Positions 54,867-63,854 are shown, counted from the first letter of the stretch. The stretch is 64,000 nucleotides of DNA from Vibrio chagasii (GCF_002954585.1 NZ_MSCI01000004.1:106339-170338); one strand, 5' to 3'. The notes: generated from the letters alone by a model not told the origin. Numbers and translations: made by a program.

Positions 54867-55120
54867 TGAGCGAAACTAACCGCATCCAGCAAGGCCGTGT
54901 AGTAAGTGACAAGATGGACAAGTCTATCGTTGTTGCTATCGAACGTACTGTAAAACACCCAATTTACGGTAAATACGTTAAACGCACGACTAAAGTACAC
55001 GCACACGACGAAGACAACACTTGTGGCCTAGGCGACAAAGTTGAAATCGCTGAGTGTCGTCCTCTGTCTAAGACTAAGTCTTGGACATTGGTTAAAGTTC
55101 TAGAAAAAGCGAAGATTTAA
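54866..55120 (+). CDS. rpsQ: 30S ribosomal protein S17
   Basis: 84 residues, OB-fold. RVVSDKMDKSIVVAIERTVKHP is the signature. An early 16S binder. Starts within the rpmC stop. Last gene of the S10 operon; a terminator hairpin follows. Confidence 0.98.
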   Translation: MSETNRIQQGRVVSDKMDKSIVVAIERTVKHPIYGKYVKRTTKVHAHDEDNTCGLGDKVEIAECRPLSKTKSWTLVKVLEKAKI

Positions 55121-55141
55121 TCTTTGTAATTCTATAACTTA

Positions 55142-55181
55142 TAAGCGGCTCCAAATTATTTTTGGGGCCGCTTGTTTTTTG
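55142..55181 (+). terminator. Terminator between the S10 and spc operons
   Basis: aagcggc / gccgctt, extended by tcc and gggg bases around an AT-rich loop, with tgtttttt following. It would separate most S10 transcripts from rplN. Confidence 0.75.
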
Positions 55182-55212
55182 TCTACCCAATTTAAAAAAA
55201 GGGTGGTACAAT
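55182..55212 (+). promoter_or_regulatory. Possible spc operon promoter
   Basis: TACAAT at 55207-55212 is a good -10, but the -35 region (near 55182-55189) is weak. It is about 70 bases before rplN and right after the terminator, which supports its being used. Confidence 0.5.
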
Positions 55213-55281
55213 TCGCGTCCCTTTTAAAGAGGCAGCCCGACCCGAGAGGGTCTAGTTTTAATATTTAGCGGAGCACTAACA

Positions 55282-55653
55282 ATGATCCAGATGCAAAGTA
55301 CACTTGACGCAGCAGATAACTCTGGCGCGCGCAAGGTAATGTGTATTAAGGTTCTGGGTGGCTCTCACCGCCGTTATGCACATATCGGTGACATCATCAA
55401 AGTTACAGTTAAGGAAGCAATTCCTCGCGGTAAAGTAAAAAAAGGTGATGTTCTGAAGGCGGTAGTAGTGCGCACCCGTAAAGGCGTTCGTCGCCCAGAC
55501 GGTTCTGTCATTCGCTTCGACAGTAATGCTTGTGTATTGTTAAACGACACTACTGAGCAACCAGTCGGCACACGTATCTTTGGTCCTGTGACTCGTGAAC
55601 TTCGTAATGCGAAATTCATGAAGATTGTATCACTAGCACCTGAAGTTCTGTAA
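55282..55653 (+). CDS. rplN: 50S ribosomal protein L14
   Basis: 123 residues. MIQMQSTLDAADNSGARKV is the family start, and VLGGSHRRYAHIGDIIKV the signature. It forms part of the intersubunit bridge B5. First gene of the spc operon. Confidence 0.98.
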   Translation: MIQMQSTLDAADNSGARKVMCIKVLGGSHRRYAHIGDIIKVTVKEAIPRGKVKKGDVLKAVVVRTRKGVRRPDGSVIRFDSNACVLLNDTTEQPVGTRIFGPVTRELRNAKFMKIVSLAPEVL

Positions 55654-55664
55654 GGAGCGGCAAT

Positions 55665-55982
55665 ATGGCAGCTAAAATCCGTCGTAATGACGAAGTAATC
55701 ATTCTTGCTGGTAAAGATAAAGGCAAGAAAGGTAAAGTAACTAAGGTTCTGACAACTGGTAAAGTTATCGTTGAAGGCATCAACCTTGTTAAAAAACACC
55801 AAAAGCCGGTTCCGGCTCTAGGTCAACAAGGTGGCATCGTTGAACAAGAAGCAGCTATTGACGCTTCTAACGTTGCAGTTTTTAACGCGGCTACTGGTAA
55901 AGCAGACCGTATCGGTTTCCGTATCGAAGATGGCAAGAAAGTTCGTTTCTTCAAATCTAACGGCGAAACTGTTTCTAACTAA
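55665..55982 (+). CDS. rplX: 50S ribosomal protein L24
   Basis: 105 residues with a KOW motif (EVIILAGKDKGKKGKVTKV). An assembly initiator protein of the 50S. AGGAGCGG precedes it. Confidence 0.98.
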   Translation: MAAKIRRNDEVIILAGKDKGKKGKVTKVLTTGKVIVEGINLVKKHQKPVPALGQQGGIVEQEAAIDASNVAVFNAATGKADRIGFRIEDGKKVRFFKSNGETVSN

Positions 55983-56006
55983 TTAGAAGTAATTTGGAGT
56001 TCTACT

Positions 56007-56546
56007 ATGGCGAAACTGCATGATTACTACAAGTCGTCTGTAGTCGCTGAGCTTACCAAAGAGTTCAGCTACACAAGCGTCATGCAAGTCCCTAGGATTG
56101 AGAAAATCACCCTAAACATGGGCGTTGGTGAAGCAATCAACGATAAGAAACTGCTAGAAAACGCAGCAGCTGATATGGCAACGATCTCTGGTCAAAAGCC
56201 ACTTATCACTAAAGCGCGTAAATCTGTAGCTGGTTTCAAAATTCGTGAAGGCTACCCAATTGGTTGTAAAGTAACCTTGCGTGGTGAGCGCATGTGGGAA
56301 TTTTTAGAGCGTTTAATCTCTATCGCACTTCCACGTGTACGTGATTTCCGTGGTGTTAGCGCTAAGTCTTTCGACGGTCGCGGTAACTACAGCATGGGCG
56401 TTCGCGAGCAAATCATCTTTCCGGAAATCGACTACGATAAAGTCGATCGTGTCCGCGGTCTTGATATCACTATCACGACTTCTGCGGGTTCCGATGAGGA
56501 AGGCCGAGCTCTGCTGGCTGCCTTTAACTTCCCATTCCGTAAGTAA
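56007..56546 (+). CDS. rplE: 50S ribosomal protein L5
   Basis: 179 residues. MAKLHDYYKSSVV opening, GQKPLITKARKSVAGFKIREG and the C-terminal DEEGRALLAAFNFPFRK. It binds 5S rRNA and contacts S13 (bridge B1b). TTGGAG precedes it. Confidence 0.98.
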   Translation: MAKLHDYYKSSVVAELTKEFSYTSVMQVPRIEKITLNMGVGEAINDKKLLENAAADMATISGQKPLITKARKSVAGFKIREGYPIGCKVTLRGERMWEFLERLISIALPRVRDFRGVSAKSFDGRGNYSMGVREQIIFPEIDYDKVDRVRGLDITITTSAGSDEEGRALLAAFNFPFRK

Positions 56547-56562
56547 GGGTAGGGTTACTGTT

Positions 56563-56868
56563 ATGGCTAAACAATCAATGAAAGCACGTGAAGCTAAACG
56601 TGCAAAACTAGTAGCTAAGTTCGCTGAAAAGCGTTCTGCGCTAAAAGTTATCATTAGCGATGTAAACGCATCTGAAGAAGATCGTTGGAATGCGGTTCTT
56701 AAACTGCAGTCTCTTCCACGTGATTCAAGTGCATCACGTCAGCGTAACCGTTGCAACCAAACTGGTCGTCCACACGGTTACCTACGTAAATTCGGTCTAA
56801 GCCGCATTAAGGTTCGTGAAGCTTGCATGAAAGGCGAGATTCCGGGTCTTCGTAAGGCTAGCTGGTAA
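56563..56868 (+). CDS. rpsN: 30S ribosomal protein S14
   Basis: 101 residues from the ATG at 56563; the long upstream frame to 56335 lies inside rplE. MAKQSMKAREAKRAKL and RCNQTGRPHGYLRKFGLSR are the S14 features. It is the zinc-free (C-minus) long form: the zinc-ribbon CxxC pairs are absent. Confidence 0.97.
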   Translation: MAKQSMKAREAKRAKLVAKFAEKRSALKVIISDVNASEEDRWNAVLKLQSLPRDSSASRQRNRCNQTGRPHGYLRKFGLSRIKVREACMKGEIPGLRKASW

Positions 56869-56897
56869 TTGCCACTTAATCATTTGGAGTAAATCTT

Positions 56898-57290
56898 ATG
56901 AGCATGCAAGATCCGATTTCGGATATGCTGACCCGCGTTCGTAACGGTCAGGCAGCAAACAAAGTTGCTGTAAAAATGCCTTCTTCAAAGCTTAAAGTTG
57001 CAATTGCTGCACTACTAAAAGCTGAAGGTTACATCGTAGACTTCGCTGTTGAAGGCGAAGCAAAACCTGAGCTAGAAGTTACTCTTAAGTACTTCCAAGC
57101 TAAACCTGTAATCGAGCAAATCAAGCGTGTATCACGTCCTGGTCTACGAGTTTATAAAAATAAAGACTCTCTACCAACAGTGATGGGCGGTCTTGGTATT
57201 GCAGTTGTTTCTACTTCCAAGGGTCTAATGTCTGACCGTGCTGCTCGTAAAGCAGGTCTTGGCGGTGAAATCATCTGTTACGTAGCTTAA
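56898..57290 (+). CDS. rpsH: 30S ribosomal protein S8
   Basis: 130 residues. MSMQDPISDMLTRVRNGQ opening and the C-terminal TSKGLMSDRAARKAGLGGE, which binds 16S helix 21. In E. coli S8 also represses the spc operon by binding the rplE region. TTTGGAGT precedes it. Confidence 0.98.
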   Translation: MSMQDPISDMLTRVRNGQAANKVAVKMPSSKLKVAIAALLKAEGYIVDFAVEGEAKPELEVTLKYFQAKPVIEQIKRVSRPGLRVYKNKDSLPTVMGGLGIAVVSTSKGLMSDRAARKAGLGGEIICYVA

Positions 57291-57303
57291 TAAGGAGTAG
57301 ATT

Positions 57304-57837
57304 ATGTCTCGTGTTGCTAAAGCACCTGTCGCTATTCCAGCTGGCGTAGAGGTGAAACTAAACGGCCAAGAAGTTACTGTAAAAGGTAGCAAAGGTGAGC
57401 TTACTCGCGTTCTTAACAACGCCGTAGTTATTGCACAGGAAGAAAACAACCTAACTTTCGGTCCGAAAGAAGGTGTTGCTAACGCATGGGCACAAGCTGG
57501 TACAGCTCGCGCTCTAGTTAACAACATGGTTGTAGGTGTTACAGAGGGCTTCACTAAGAAGCTAACTCTAAAGGGTGTTGGTTACCGTGCTGCTATGAAA
57601 GGCAACTCTGTAGCTCTAACTCTTGGTTTTTCTCACCCAGTAGAGCACGCTCTACCTGAAGGTATTAAAGCTGAGTGCCCTAGCCAAACTGAGATCGTTG
57701 TAACTGGTTGTGACAAGCAGCTAGTTGGTCAAGTTGCGGCTGACATTCGTTCTTACCGTGCTCCTGAGCCTTACAAAGGTAAAGGTGTTCGTTACGCAGA
57801 TGAAAATGTGCGTACTAAAGAAGCTAAGAAGAAGTAA
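57304..57837 (+). CDS. rplF: 50S ribosomal protein L6
   Basis: 177 residues. MSRVAKAPVAIPAGVEVKLN opening, and PEPYKGKGVRYADE near the C-terminus. It lies by the factor-binding region, near the sarcin-ricin loop. AAGGAG precedes it. Confidence 0.98.
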   Translation: MSRVAKAPVAIPAGVEVKLNGQEVTVKGSKGELTRVLNNAVVIAQEENNLTFGPKEGVANAWAQAGTARALVNNMVVGVTEGFTKKLTLKGVGYRAAMKGNSVALTLGFSHPVEHALPEGIKAECPSQTEIVVTGCDKQLVGQVAADIRSYRAPEPYKGKGVRYADENVRTKEAKKK

Positions 57838-57846
57838 GGTATCACT

Positions 57847-58200
57847 ATGGATAAGAAAGCATCTCGCATCCGTCGTGCTACACGTGCACGTCGTAAGATT
57901 GCAGAACTTGGTGCAACTCGCCTGGTAGTACACCGTACTCCTCGCCATGTTTACGCACAAGTTATCGCGGCAAACGGCTCTGAGGTTATCGCAGCTGCTT
58001 CTACTGTAGAAAAAGCGATCCGTGAGCAAGTTAAGAACACTGGTAACGTTGATGCAGCTAAAGCAGTTGGTAAAGCTGTTGCTGAGCGCGCTCTTGAAAA
58101 AGGCGTAGCTTCAGTTGCATTCGATCGTTCTGGTTTCCAATACCACGGTCGAGTAGCGGCGCTAGCAGAATCTGCTCGCGAAGCTGGTCTGAAATTCTAA
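57847..58200 (+). CDS. rplR: 50S ribosomal protein L18
   Basis: 117 residues. MDKKASRIRRATRARRKI is the basic head; FDRSGFQYHGRVAALAESARE the ending. It binds 5S rRNA with L5 and L25. AAGGTATCACT precedes it. Confidence 0.98.
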   Translation: MDKKASRIRRATRARRKIAELGATRLVVHRTPRHVYAQVIAANGSEVIAAASTVEKAIREQVKNTGNVDAAKAVGKAVAERALEKGVASVAFDRSGFQYHGRVAALAESAREAGLKF

Positions 58201-58214
58201 GGTAGGGTTGGAAG

Positions 58215-58715
58215 ATGGCTAAAGAACAACAACAAGCTAATGATTTGCAAGAAAAGCTAATCGCTGTTAACCGTGTATCTAAGACGGTTAAAGGTGGTCG
58301 AATCATGAGCTTCACTGCACTAACAGTAGTTGGTGACGGTAATGGTCGTGTAGGTTTCGGTTACGGCAAAGCTCGTGAAGTACCTGCTGCGATTCAAAAA
58401 GCAATGGAAAAAGCGCGTCGTAACATGGTTACTGTTGCGCTGAACGAAGGCACTCTTCACCACCCGGTGAAAGGTCGTCATTCGGGCTCTAAAGTTTACA
58501 TGCAGCCAGCTGCAGAAGGTACAGGTGTTATTGCCGGTGGTGCAATGCGTGCTGTACTTGAAGTTGCGGGCGTACATAACGTACTTTCTAAAGCATACGG
58601 TTCTACGAACCCTATCAACATCGTTCGTGCAACGATTGGTGCTCTAGTAGACGTTAAGTCACCAGAAATGGTTGCTGCTAAACGTGGTCTAACTGTTGAA
58701 TCTATTTCGGAGTAA
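58215..58715 (+). CDS. rpsE: 30S ribosomal protein S5
   Basis: 166 residues. The loop RVSKTVKGGRIMSFTALTVVGD lies near 20-41, where spectinomycin-resistance changes are known, and it looks wild type. Double-strand RNA-binding fold. GGTAGGGTTGG precedes it. Confidence 0.98.
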   Translation: MAKEQQQANDLQEKLIAVNRVSKTVKGGRIMSFTALTVVGDGNGRVGFGYGKAREVPAAIQKAMEKARRNMVTVALNEGTLHHPVKGRHSGSKVYMQPAAEGTGVIAGGAMRAVLEVAGVHNVLSKAYGSTNPINIVRATIGALVDVKSPEMVAAKRGLTVESISE

Positions 58716-58722
58716 GCACACG

Positions 58723-58899
58723 ATGGCAACTATTAAAGTAACTCAAACTAAAAGCTCAATTGGTCGCCTACCTAAGCACAAAGCGTGTCTTAAAGGTCTA
58801 GGTCTTCGTCGCATCAACCATACAGTAGAACTTGAAGATACTCCGTGCGTACGCGGTATGATCAACAAGGTTTACTACATGGTTAAGATTGAGGAGTAA
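58723..58899 (+). CDS. rpmD: 50S ribosomal protein L30
   Basis: 58 residues from the ATG at 58723; the longer frame lies inside rpsE. MATIKVTQTKSSIGRLPKHKACL is the family start. CGGAGTAAGC precedes it, within the rpsE stop region. Confidence 0.96.
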   Translation: MATIKVTQTKSSIGRLPKHKACLKGLGLRRINHTVELEDTPCVRGMINKVYYMVKIEE

Positions 58900-58904
58900 T
58901 CAGA

Positions 58905-59339
58905 ATGCGTTTGAATACTCTATCACCGGCTGCTGGCTCTAAACCTTCTAAGAAGCGTGTAGGTCGTGGTATCGGTTCTGGCCTTGGTAAAACAGGTGGC
59001 CGCGGTCACAAAGGTCAAAAGTCACGTTCTGGCGGCTCTGTACGTCCAGGTTTTGAAGGCGGTCAAATGCCTCTAAAACAACGTCTACCTAAATTCGGTT
59101 TCACTTCTCGTAAGAGCCTAGTGTCTGCTGAAGTTCGTCTAGCTGAGCTAGCGAAAGTAACAGGTGACGTAGTTGATCTTAACAGCCTTAAAGCTGCTAA
59201 CGTTATCACTAAGAACATCGAATTCGTTAAGATCGTTCTTTCTGGTGACCTAAGCAAAGCTGTGACTGTTAAAGGTCTACGCGTGACTAAAGGCGCTAAA
59301 GCTGCAATCGAAGCTGCAGGCGGTAAAATCGAGGAATAA
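58905..59339 (+). CDS. rplO: 50S ribosomal protein L15
   Basis: 144 residues. MRLNTLSPAAGSKPSKKR opening, then the glycine/arginine-rich extended arm (GRGIGSGLGKTGGRGHKG). A late-assembling 50S protein. GAGGAGTAATCAG precedes it. Confidence 0.98.
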   Translation: MRLNTLSPAAGSKPSKKRVGRGIGSGLGKTGGRGHKGQKSRSGGSVRPGFEGGQMPLKQRLPKFGFTSRKSLVSAEVRLAELAKVTGDVVDLNSLKAANVITKNIEFVKIVLSGDLSKAVTVKGLRVTKGAKAAIEAAGGKIEE

Positions 59340-59359
59340 TCTCGAGGAACGAGGTACAG

Positions 59360-60694
59360 ATGGCTAAGAAACCAGGACAAGATTTTCGTAGTGCTCAGAG
59401 CGGCTTAAGTGAACTAAAGTCGCGCTTATTATTCGTAATTGGTGCACTTTTAGTATTCCGAGCCGGCTCTTTTGTGCCGATCCCTGGTATTGACGCAGCT
59501 GTACTTGCCGATTTGTTCGATCAGCAAAAAGGTACCATCGTTGAAATGTTTAACATGTTCTCCGGTGGTGCTCTTGAGCGTGCATCTATATTAGCATTGG
59601 GTATCATGCCGTACATTTCGGCATCGATCGTAGTCCAATTGTTAACTGTAGTTCATCCAGCGTTAGCGGAACTCAAGAAAGAGGGTGAAGCAGGCCGTCG
59701 TAAGATAAGCCAATATACACGCTACGGCACGCTTGTACTTGCAACATTCCAAGCTATTGGTATTGCAACGGGCTTACCAAACATGGTCGACAATCTGGTT
59801 GTTATCAACCAAACCATGTTTACGCTTATTGCTACCGTGAGTTTAGTAACTGGTACCATGTTCTTAATGTGGTTAGGTGAACAAATCACTGAGCGAGGAA
59901 TCGGTAATGGTATTTCCATTCTGATTTTTGCAGGTATTGTTGCTGGATTGCCTTCTGCAATCGGTCAAACAATCGAGCAAGCGCGTCAAGGTGAATTGCA
60001 TGTGCTTCTTCTGCTGTTGATTGCTGTATTGTCTTTTGCTGTTATCTACTTCGTAGTTTTCATGGAGCGTGGTCAACGTCGTATCGTTGTTAACTATGCG
60101 AAACGTCAACAAGGTCGTAAGGTTTTTGCAGCACAAAGCTCTCACTTGCCACTTAAAATTAATATGGCAGGTGTTATTCCAGCGATTTTCGCATCGAGCA
60201 TTATTTTGTTCCCAGGAACATTAGCACAGTGGTTTGGTCAAAATGGTGAAAGCAGCGCGTTCGGTTGGTTAACTGACGTGTCATTAGCTCTTAGCCCAGG
60301 TCAGCCTCTATATGTAATGCTTTATGCAGCAGCTATAATCTTCTTCTGTTTCTTCTATACAGCGTTGGTGTTTAACCCACGTGAAACAGCTGATAACTTG
60401 AAGAAGTCTGGTGCATTCGTACCCGGTATCCGCCCAGGTGAGCAGACAGCGAAATATATCGATAAAGTGATGACTAGACTAACCCTTGCGGGCGCTCTAT
60501 ACATTACTTTTATATGTCTGATTCCTGAATTCATGATGGTCGCGTGGAACGTTCGTTTCTACTTCGGCGGTACTTCACTACTAATCGTAGTGGTAGTTAT
60601 CATGGATTTCATGGCACAGGTACAGACTCATCTGATGTCACAACAGTATGATTCTGTGTTAAAGAAAGCGAATCTGAAAGGTTACGGCCGTTAA
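59360..60694 (+). CDS. secY: Preprotein translocase channel subunit SecY
   Basis: 444 residues with ten membrane segments. Family motifs: FRAGSFVPIPGID near the start, GTGISILIF-like loop GIGNGISILIFAGI, and the cytoplasmic ribosome-binding loop around ERGQRRIVVNYAKR. It forms the SecYEG pore. GAACGAGGTACAG precedes it. In the spc operon as in E. coli. Confidence 0.98.
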   Translation: MAKKPGQDFRSAQSGLSELKSRLLFVIGALLVFRAGSFVPIPGIDAAVLADLFDQQKGTIVEMFNMFSGGALERASILALGIMPYISASIVVQLLTVVHPALAELKKEGEAGRRKISQYTRYGTLVLATFQAIGIATGLPNMVDNLVVINQTMFTLIATVSLVTGTMFLMWLGEQITERGIGNGISILIFAGIVAGLPSAIGQTIEQARQGELHVLLLLLIAVLSFAVIYFVVFMERGQRRIVVNYAKRQQGRKVFAAQSSHLPLKINMAGVIPAIFASSIILFPGTLAQWFGQNGESSAFGWLTDVSLALSPGQPLYVMLYAAAIIFFCFFYTALVFNPRETADNLKKSGAFVPGIRPGEQTAKYIDKVMTRLTLAGALYITFICLIPEFMMVAWNVRFYFGGTSLLIVVVVIMDFMAQVQTHLMSQQYDSVLKKANLKGYGR

Positions 60695-60735
60695 TTCGGT
60701 GGTAATAATTTCAGTTCCATTTACGGAGTTTAGCA

Positions 60736-60849
60736 ATGAAAGTTCGTGCTTCCGTTAAAAAAATCTGCCGTAACTGTAAAGTTATCAAGCGTAACGGTGT
60801 CGTTCGCGTGATTTGCAGTGAGCCAAAGCATAAGCAACGCCAAGGCTAA
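60736..60849 (+). CDS. rpmJ: 50S ribosomal protein L36
   Basis: 37 residues, [19 protein letters not shown] to a basic end. The zinc ligands C11, C14, C27 and H32 are all present, so this is the zinc-binding (C-plus) form. ACGGAG precedes it. Last gene of the spc operon. Confidence 0.96.
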
Positions 60850-60866
60850 TCAGCAGAAATTTTTAC

Positions 60867-60895
60867 TTGAAATACAAGGTAGAGTCGAGTATATT
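60867..60895 (+). promoter_or_regulatory. alpha operon promoter
   Basis: TTGAAA at 60867-60872, 17-base spacer, TATATT at 60890-60895. It lies directly after rpmJ. Confidence 0.75.
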
Positions 60896-60913
60896 CCTCG
60901 GCCTACCTTTTGC

Positions 60914-60997
60914 GTGCAAAAGAAGTAGTATGCCGCAGCGTATCCATAACGGGCTTTGCTGCGGATAATTCTTTTATGAACCCCTTAGGAGTGAATA
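60914..60997 (+). promoter_or_regulatory. alpha operon leader, S4-type repressor site
   Basis: Nested stems: AAAAGAA (60918-60924) pairs with TTCTTTT (60969-60975), and CCGCAG (60933-60938) pairs with CTGCGG (60959-60964). The ribosome site TTAGGAGTG follows at about 60985-60993. This matches the form of the pseudoknot in E. coli where ribosomal protein S4 represses rpsM translation. The exact pseudoknot pairing was not computed. Confidence 0.75.
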
Positions 60998-61354
60998 ATG
61001 GCCCGTATAGCAGGCATTAACATTCCTGATCACAAGCATTCTGTAATTGCACTTACTGCAATCTACGGTATCGGCAAAACTCGCTCTCAAGCTATTCTAG
61101 CTGAAGTGGGTATTGCTGAAGATGCTAAGATCAGTGAACTAACTGAAGAGCAGATCGATCAACTGCGTGATGGTGTAGCTAAGTACACTGTAGAAGGTGA
61201 TCTACGTCGTGAAGTATCGATGAACATCAAGCGTCTTATGGACCTTGGCTGTTACCGCGGTCTTCGTCATCGTCGCAGTCTACCACTACGTGGACAGCGT
61301 ACTAAAACCAACGCTCGCACCCGCAAGGGTCCGCGCAAGCCGATCAAGAAATAG
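60998..61354 (+). CDS. rpsM: 30S ribosomal protein S13
   Basis: 118 residues. MARIAGINIPDHKHSVIAL opening; TKTNARTRKGPRK near the end. It is in the 30S head, contacting L5 and P-site tRNA. AGGAGTG precedes it. Confidence 0.98.
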   Translation: MARIAGINIPDHKHSVIALTAIYGIGKTRSQAILAEVGIAEDAKISELTEEQIDQLRDGVAKYTVEGDLRREVSMNIKRLMDLGCYRGLRHRRSLPLRGQRTKTNARTRKGPRKPIKK

Positions 61355-61373
61355 TCGGATAAGGTAGAGTACA

Positions 61374-61763
61374 ATGGCAAAACAACCAACTCGCGCGCGT
61401 AAGCGCGTACGCAAGCAAGTAGCTGATGGCGTAGCGCACATTCATGCTTCTTTCAACAACACAATCGTAACTATCACTGACCGTCAAGGCAATGCTCTTG
61501 CATGGGCTACAGCAGGTGGTTCAGGTTTCCGCGGTTCTCGTAAATCTACTCCGTTCGCAGCACAAGTTGCAGCTGAGCGTTGTGGTGAAATGGCTAAAGA
61601 ATATGGCCTAAAGAACTTGGAAGTTATGGTTAAGGGTCCAGGTCCAGGTCGTGAATCTACTGTTCGCGCACTGAACGCTGCTGGTTTCCGTATCACTAAC
61701 ATTGTTGATGCGACACCAATCCCTCATAACGGTTGTCGTCCACCTAAGAAACGTCGCGTTTAA
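61374..61763 (+). CDS. rpsK: 30S ribosomal protein S11
   Basis: 129 residues. AHIHASFNNTIVTITDRQGN and RPPKKRRV are typical. It lies in the 30S platform by the Shine-Dalgarno helix. AAGGTAGAGT precedes it. Confidence 0.98.
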   Translation: MAKQPTRARKRVRKQVADGVAHIHASFNNTIVTITDRQGNALAWATAGGSGFRGSRKSTPFAAQVAAERCGEMAKEYGLKNLEVMVKGPGPGRESTVRALNAAGFRITNIVDATPIPHNGCRPPKKRRV

Positions 61764-61794
61764 GTTTCGTTTCTAGGAATATTGGAGAAAGATC

Positions 61795-62415
61795 ATGGCA
61801 AGATATTTGGGTCCTAAGCTAAAGCTTAGCCGTCGCGAAGGTACTGACTTATTCCTTAAGTCTGGTGTCCGTGCGATCGATACCAAGTGTAAAATTGATA
61901 ACGCACCAGGTGTACACGGCGCTCGTCGCGGTCGTCTATCTGAGTATGGCGTTCAGCTTCGTGAGAAGCAAAAAGTTCGTCGTATCTACGGCGTTCTAGA
62001 AAAACAATTCCGCAACTACTACAAAGAAGCTGCACGTCTAAAAGGCAACACGGGTGCAAACCTGCTTCAGCTTCTTGAAGGTCGTCTTGATAACGTAGTT
62101 TACCGTATGGGCTTTGGCGCAACTCGTGCTGAATCTCGTCAACTAGTTAGCCACAAGTCTATCCTAGTTAACGGTAAAGTTGTAAACGTTCCTTCTTTCA
62201 AAGTAGCGGCAAACGACGTTGTTTCTATCCGCGAGAAAGCTAAACAGCAATCTCGTATTAAAGCGGCTCTAGAAGTTGCTGAACAACGTGAAAAGCCAAC
62301 TTGGATTGAAGTAGATGCTGGCAAAATGGAAGGTACATTCAAGCGTATGCCTGAGCGTTCTGACCTATCAGCTGACATCAATGAACACTTGATCGTCGAA
62401 CTTTACTCTAAGTAA
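61795..62415 (+). CDS. rpsD: 30S ribosomal protein S4
   Basis: 206 residues. MARYLGPKLKLSRREGTDL opening, then the S4 RNA-binding domain (RLDNVVYRMGFGATRAESRQ). A primary 16S binder, and the translational repressor of the alpha operon in E. coli, consistent with the leader at 60914. TTGGAGAAAG precedes it. Confidence 0.98.
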   Translation: MARYLGPKLKLSRREGTDLFLKSGVRAIDTKCKIDNAPGVHGARRGRLSEYGVQLREKQKVRRIYGVLEKQFRNYYKEAARLKGNTGANLLQLLEGRLDNVVYRMGFGATRAESRQLVSHKSILVNGKVVNVPSFKVAANDVVSIREKAKQQSRIKAALEVAEQREKPTWIEVDAGKMEGTFKRMPERSDLSADINEHLIVELYSK

Positions 62416-62437
62416 GGTTAAAAAAAGAGAGGACACA

Positions 62438-63430
62438 ATGCAGGGTTCTGTAACAGAATTTCTTAAGCCGCGTCTTGTTGACATTGAACAGATCAATACG
62501 ACACACGCGAAAGTAACTCTTGAGCCATTAGAGCGCGGTTTCGGCCACACTCTAGGTAATGCTCTTCGCCGCATTCTTCTATCTTCTATGCCGGGTTGTG
62601 CCGTAACAGAAGTTGAAATCGAAGGTGTGCTACACGAATACAGCACTAAAGAAGGCGTTCAGGAAGATATCCTGGAAATCCTTCTAAACCTTAAAGGTTT
62701 GGCTGTGCGCGTTGCTGAAGGCAAAGATGAAGTGTTTATTACACTGAACAAATCAGGCTCAGGCCCTGTTGTTGCAGGTGACATCACCCACGATGGTGAT
62801 GTAGAGATCGCTAACCCTGAGCACGTAATTTGTCACCTAACGGATGACAACGCTGAGATCGCAATGCGTATCAAAGTAGAACGTGGTCGTGGTTACGTTC
62901 CAGCTTCAGCTCGTATCCATACTGAAGAAGATGAGCGTCCAATCGGTCGTCTACTTGTTGACGCTACTTACAGCCCGGTTGATAAAATCGCTTACGCTGT
63001 AGAAGCGGCACGTGTAGAACAACGTACTGACTTAGACAAGCTTGTTATCGATATGGAAACGAACGGTACTCTAGAACCTGAGGAAGCAATCCGTCGCGCA
63101 GCTACTATCCTAGCTGAACAACTGGATGCGTTCGTAGATCTTCGCGATGTACGTGTACCTGAGGAGAAGGAAGAGAAGCCAGAATTCGATCCTATCCTAC
63201 TACGTCCTGTAGACGATCTTGAACTAACAGTTCGCTCTGCTAACTGTTTGAAAGCAGAAGCGATTCACTACATCGGTGATCTTGTACAGCGCACTGAGGT
63301 TGAGCTACTTAAAACGCCAAACCTTGGTAAGAAATCTCTTACAGAGATTAAAGATGTGCTTGCTTCACGTGGTCTGTCTCTAGGCATGCGTCTAGAAAAC
63401 TGGCCACCAGCGTCAATCGCTGAAGATTAA
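62438..63430 (+). CDS. rpoA: RNA polymerase alpha subunit
   Basis: 330 residues. N-terminal dimerisation and assembly domain (about 1-235, FGHTLGNALRRILLSSMPG), a linker rich in E/K, and the C-terminal domain (about 250-330: ELTVRSANCLKAEAIHYIGDL), which binds UP elements and activators such as CRP. AGAGAGGACAC precedes it. Confidence 0.98.
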   Translation: MQGSVTEFLKPRLVDIEQINTTHAKVTLEPLERGFGHTLGNALRRILLSSMPGCAVTEVEIEGVLHEYSTKEGVQEDILEILLNLKGLAVRVAEGKDEVFITLNKSGSGPVVAGDITHDGDVEIANPEHVICHLTDDNAEIAMRIKVERGRGYVPASARIHTEEDERPIGRLLVDATYSPVDKIAYAVEAARVEQRTDLDKLVIDMETNGTLEPEEAIRRAATILAEQLDAFVDLRDVRVPEEKEEKPEFDPILLRPVDDLELTVRSANCLKAEAIHYIGDLVQRTEVELLKTPNLGKKSLTEIKDVLASRGLSLGMRLENWPPASIAED

Positions 63431-63454
63431 TCGAAAAGTTAGAAGGATTAGGTC

Positions 63455-63835
63455 ATGCGCCATCGTAAAAGTGGTCGTCAACTCAACCGCAACAGCAGTC
63501 ATCGTAAAGCGATGTTCAGCAACATGGCTAGCTCTCTTGTTCGTCACGAAGTTATCAAAACTACCGTGCCTAAAGCAAAAGAACTACGTCGCGTAATTGA
63601 GCCGTTGATTACCCTAGCTAAGACAGACAGTGTTGCTAACCGTCGTCTTGCATTCGCTCGCACTCGTGATAACGAAGTGGTAGCAAAACTATTTAATGAA
63701 CTAGGCCCGCGTTTCGCGGCTCGCCAAGGTGGTTACACTCGCATTCTTAAATGTGGTTTCCGTACTGGTGATAAAGCTCCAATGGCTTACATTGAGCTTG
63801 TAGACCGCCCAGCTGCTGAAGAAGCTGCTGAGTAA
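63455..63835 (+). CDS. rplQ: 50S ribosomal protein L17
   Basis: 126 residues. MRHRKSGRQLNRNSSHRKAM opening. It surrounds the peptide exit tunnel with L22 and L32. AGAAGGATTAGG precedes it. Last alpha operon gene, followed by a strong terminator. Confidence 0.98.
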   Translation: MRHRKSGRQLNRNSSHRKAMFSNMASSLVRHEVIKTTVPKAKELRRVIEPLITLAKTDSVANRRLAFARTRDNEVVAKLFNELGPRFAARQGGYTRILKCGFRTGDKAPMAYIELVDRPAAEEAAE

Positions 63836-63854
63836 TCTATACTAGATTGTTAAT

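Noticed and set aside
56335..56562. A long N-terminal extension of rpsN
   Set aside because: It lies inside rplE; S14 starts at 56563, with normal length.
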